Assembly: GCF_002097715.1 (NCBI RefSeq)
Contig: NZ_CP020738.1
Span: 372,001-436,000 of the forward strand
Source of the DNA: Burkholderia ubonensis subsp. mesacidophila
GTDB taxonomy: Bacteria > Pseudomonadota > Gammaproteobacteria > Burkholderiales > Burkholderiaceae
DNA: 64,000 nucleotides
Direction: 5' to 3'
The notes beneath the pieces are model-generated. The model saw nothing but the letters and a program-made list of their open reading frames with translations. It had not been told where the DNA came from and did no database searches. Made by a program: the position numbers and the translations under genes. The stretch's first letter is position 1, and each line of letters starts with the position of its first letter. This document shows, piece by piece, positions 62,329-64,000 of the stretch.

Positions 62329-63301
62329 CCTGACCGTACGCGTGGGCGAACTGCGCCTGCGCAATCCCGTGATGCCGGCCTCCGGCTGTTTCGCGATCGA
62401 GTATCGCGACGCGCTCGACCTGAGCGGGCTCGGCGCGCTCGTGATCAAGAGCGTGTCGCCCGTCAGCCGCCCGGGCAACCCGACGCCGCGCGTCGCCGAC
62501 GCGGGCGACGGCATGCTGAATTCGATCGGCATTCCGAGCCGCGGAATCGACGATTACCTTGAACACGTGCTGCCCGCGTACACCGGTTACGGCACGCCGG
62601 TCGTCGCGTCGGTGTCCGCCGATACGGCGGACGCGTTCGCGAGCGCGTGCGCGGCGCTGTCGCGGCCGGACGTCGCGGCGATCGAGGCGAACATCTCATG
62701 CCCGAATCTCGAGGCGGACGGCATGGCGTTCGGGATGGACGCGGGCACGACCCGGCAGGTCGTCGACGCGATCCGTCGGCGCACCGGGCATCCGCTGTGG
62801 GTGAAGCTGACGCCGAACGCGGGCAACATCGCGACGATCGCGAAAGCGGCCGAGGACGCGGGCGCCGATGCGGTCGTGATGGGCAACACGGTGCTCGGCA
62901 TGTCGATCGACGTGCGCACGCGCCGGCCGTCGCTCGGCAACGTGATGGGCGGCCTGTCCGGGCCGTCGATCAAGCCGATCGCGCTGCGGCTCGTCCACCA
63001 GTGCTACCGCGCCGTGTCGATTCCGGTGATCGGCTGCGGCGGGATCCGCAGTGCCGCCGACGCCGTCGAGTTTCTGCTCGCCGGCGCGAGCGCGGTGCAG
63101 GTGGGCACCGCGTCGTTCCGCGATCCGGGCGTGATGCGCACGATCATCGACGGGCTCGCGCAGTTTTGCGCGGACGAGGGCATCGGCGCGATCGCGTCGC
63201 TGACCGGGCAGGTCAGGCTCGACGCGGACCTGGGCGAGCGCTGGCGGCGCTTTTGCGCGGCGCCGGCGCGCGCGGGCGGCACGCTGGCGGAGACGCAATG
63301 A
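62321..63301 (+). CDS. Class 1B-like dihydroorotate dehydrogenase catalytic subunit
   Basis: 326 residues from TTG 62321, supported by GGAGG six bases upstream. FMN TIM barrel of the PyrD class 1 family: RNPVMPASGCFAIEYRDAL, NISCPNLEADGMAFGMDAGTTRQVV (catalytic Cys127), WVKLTPNAGNIATIAKAAEDAGADAVVMGNTVLGMSID and VIGCGGIRSAADAVEFLLAGASAVQVGTAS for the FMN phosphate. The usual active Ser of quinone-linked class 2 is not seen; a Cys serves. With PyrK it could reduce orotate to dihydroorotate (or the reverse). Start overlaps the pyrK-like stop. Confidence 0.9.
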   Translation: MADLTVRVGELRLRNPVMPASGCFAIEYRDALDLSGLGALVIKSVSPVSRPGNPTPRVADAGDGMLNSIGIPSRGIDDYLEHVLPAYTGYGTPVVASVSADTADAFASACAALSRPDVAAIEANISCPNLEADGMAFGMDAGTTRQVVDAIRRRTGHPLWVKLTPNAGNIATIAKAAEDAGADAVVMGNTVLGMSIDVRTRRPSLGNVMGGLSGPSIKPIALRLVHQCYRAVSIPVIGCGGIRSAADAVEFLLAGASAVQVGTASFRDPGVMRTIIDGLAQFCADEGIGAIASLTGQVRLDADLGERWRRFCAAPARAGGTLAETQ

Positions 63302-64000
63302 ACGGGCATGCAGACTGGCCGGGCGCGCCGGCGGACGGCGACGCTCGTGGGTTCGCGACGCCCGACCCGGCGGCGCTGCCGCTTGCCGAACTGACGGCGC
63401 TCGCCGAGCAGTGGTTCGACGAGATCCGCACGCTGTCGGCCGACGGCGCGGGCGTCACGCGCGAGAGCTACGGCGCGAGCGAAACGGCGGCCGCGCAGCG
63501 GCTCGCGGCGCACGCGGAACGCGAGGGCATCGCGGTGCGCACCGACCGCGCGGCCAACCTGGTCTTCAGCCTGCCCGACGCGGATCCGCAGGCGAGCGCG
63601 ATCTGGGTCGGCTCGCATCTCGACTCGGTGCCGCACGGCGGCAACTACGATGGGCTCGCGGGCATCGTCGCGGGGCTGCTGTGCCTCGTCGCGCAACGGC
63701 GCGCCGGCCGGGCGTCGCCACGCCCGCTGAACGTGATCGCGCTGCGCGGCGAAGAGAGCGCGTGGTTCGGCAAGGCCTATATGGGATCGAGCGCGCTGTT
63801 CGGCCGGCTGAAGCCGGACGATCTCGCGATGAAGCATCGCAGCACCGGCCAGTCGCTCGCCGACTGCATGGCGGCGGCGGGCGTCGACGTCGACGCGGTG
63901 CGAGCGGGCAAGCCGCTGTTCGACGTGCGGCGCGCCCATGCATACCTGGAGCTCCACATCGAACAGGGGCCCGTGATGGTCGCGCGCGGGCTGCCGGTCG
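63298..64000 (+). CDS. M20 N-carbamoyl-amidohydrolase, 3' end outside window
   Basis: The ATG overlaps the PyrD-like stop (ATGA), and the frame runs off the window end. It begins MNGHADWPGAPADGDARGF. M20 metallo-hydrolase residues: GSHLDSVPHGGNYDGLAG (His and bridging Asp), ALRGEESAWFGKAYMGS (Glu pair) and ELHIEQGPV (His). The family contains allantoate amidohydrolase, beta-ureidopropionase and N-carbamoyl-L-amino acid hydrolase; all release a carbamoyl group as NH3 and CO2. In this operon N-carbamoyl-aspartate is the plausible substrate. Confidence 0.88.
   Translation, partial: MNGHADWPGAPADGDARGFATPDPAALPLAELTALAEQWFDEIRTLSADGAGVTRESYGASETAAAQRLAAHAEREGIAVRTDRAANLVFSLPDADPQASAIWVGSHLDSVPHGGNYDGLAGIVAGLLCLVAQRRAGRASPRPLNVIALRGEESAWFGKAYMGSSALFGRLKPDDLAMKHRSTGQSLADCMAAAGVDVDAVRAGKPLFDVRRAHAYLELHIEQGPVMVARGLPV

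Noticed and set aside
59806..62532. Minus-strand frame of 908 codons
   Set aside because: Opposite to the MFS and PyrK-like genes; no family-like motif, His/Arg-rich low-complexity product.

Overview
The window is GC-rich DNA with the gene content of a Burkholderia-type betaproteobacterium, most like the B. cepacia complex. The reasons are protein-level resemblance and a high density of LysR, AraC and MFS genes, DUF4377 and zinc-ribbon small genes, a Burkholderia-type trimeric porin and IS2-group and IS605-group insertion sequences. This is inference from recognised families; no database search was run. No rRNA, tRNA or CRISPR array was seen.

1-7.7 kb is a polymorphic-toxin accessory region. 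A large Rhs protein (5' end outside the window) carries a C-terminal toxin tip and an overlapping immunity gene. Two more displaced tip/immunity cassettes follow. The first has a short Rhs core scrap and the second about 880 bp of duplicated core. Both displaced toxin frames are broken at a homopolymer, while their immunity genes are intact and overlap the toxin stop by ATGA. The region ends with an IS2-group orfB and a recognisable right end but no convincing left end or orfA.

7.7-41 kb is mostly ordinary chromosome: polB, an NCS2 purine permease behind a long and possibly structured leader, small lipoproteins, and many regulator/enzyme or regulator/transporter pairs. These include LysR with quinone oxidoreductase, LysR with NDH-2, and MerR with an old-yellow-enzyme homologue across a textbook 19-bp-spacer operator. 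AraC regulators and MFS pumps, a desaturase, dbpA, mqo and an Lrp/deacetylase/amino-acid-binding protein group complete it.

41-42.3 kb is a solitary IS605-type tnpB element with both end hairpins and a glycine where the usual RuvC-II glutamate should be. 42.3-57 kb holds a MocR regulator, a three-gene periplasmic molybdenum hydroxylase/triheme cytochrome operon, an ArsR/PLP-decarboxylase operon, an AT-richer island with a secreted protein, azlCD with a divergent Lrp regulator, and assorted transporters.

57.3-64 kb is the most interesting part. An XRE regulator, a porin, a small helical protein, an aromatic-acid-type MFS transporter, PyrK-like and PyrD-like dihydroorotate dehydrogenase subunits, and an N-carbamoyl amidohydrolase (running off the end) are linked by a recurring GTC-N10-GAC operator. 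The gene set fits an inducible pathway that takes up orotate or dihydroorotate and degrades it through N-carbamoyl-aspartate; that is an inference.
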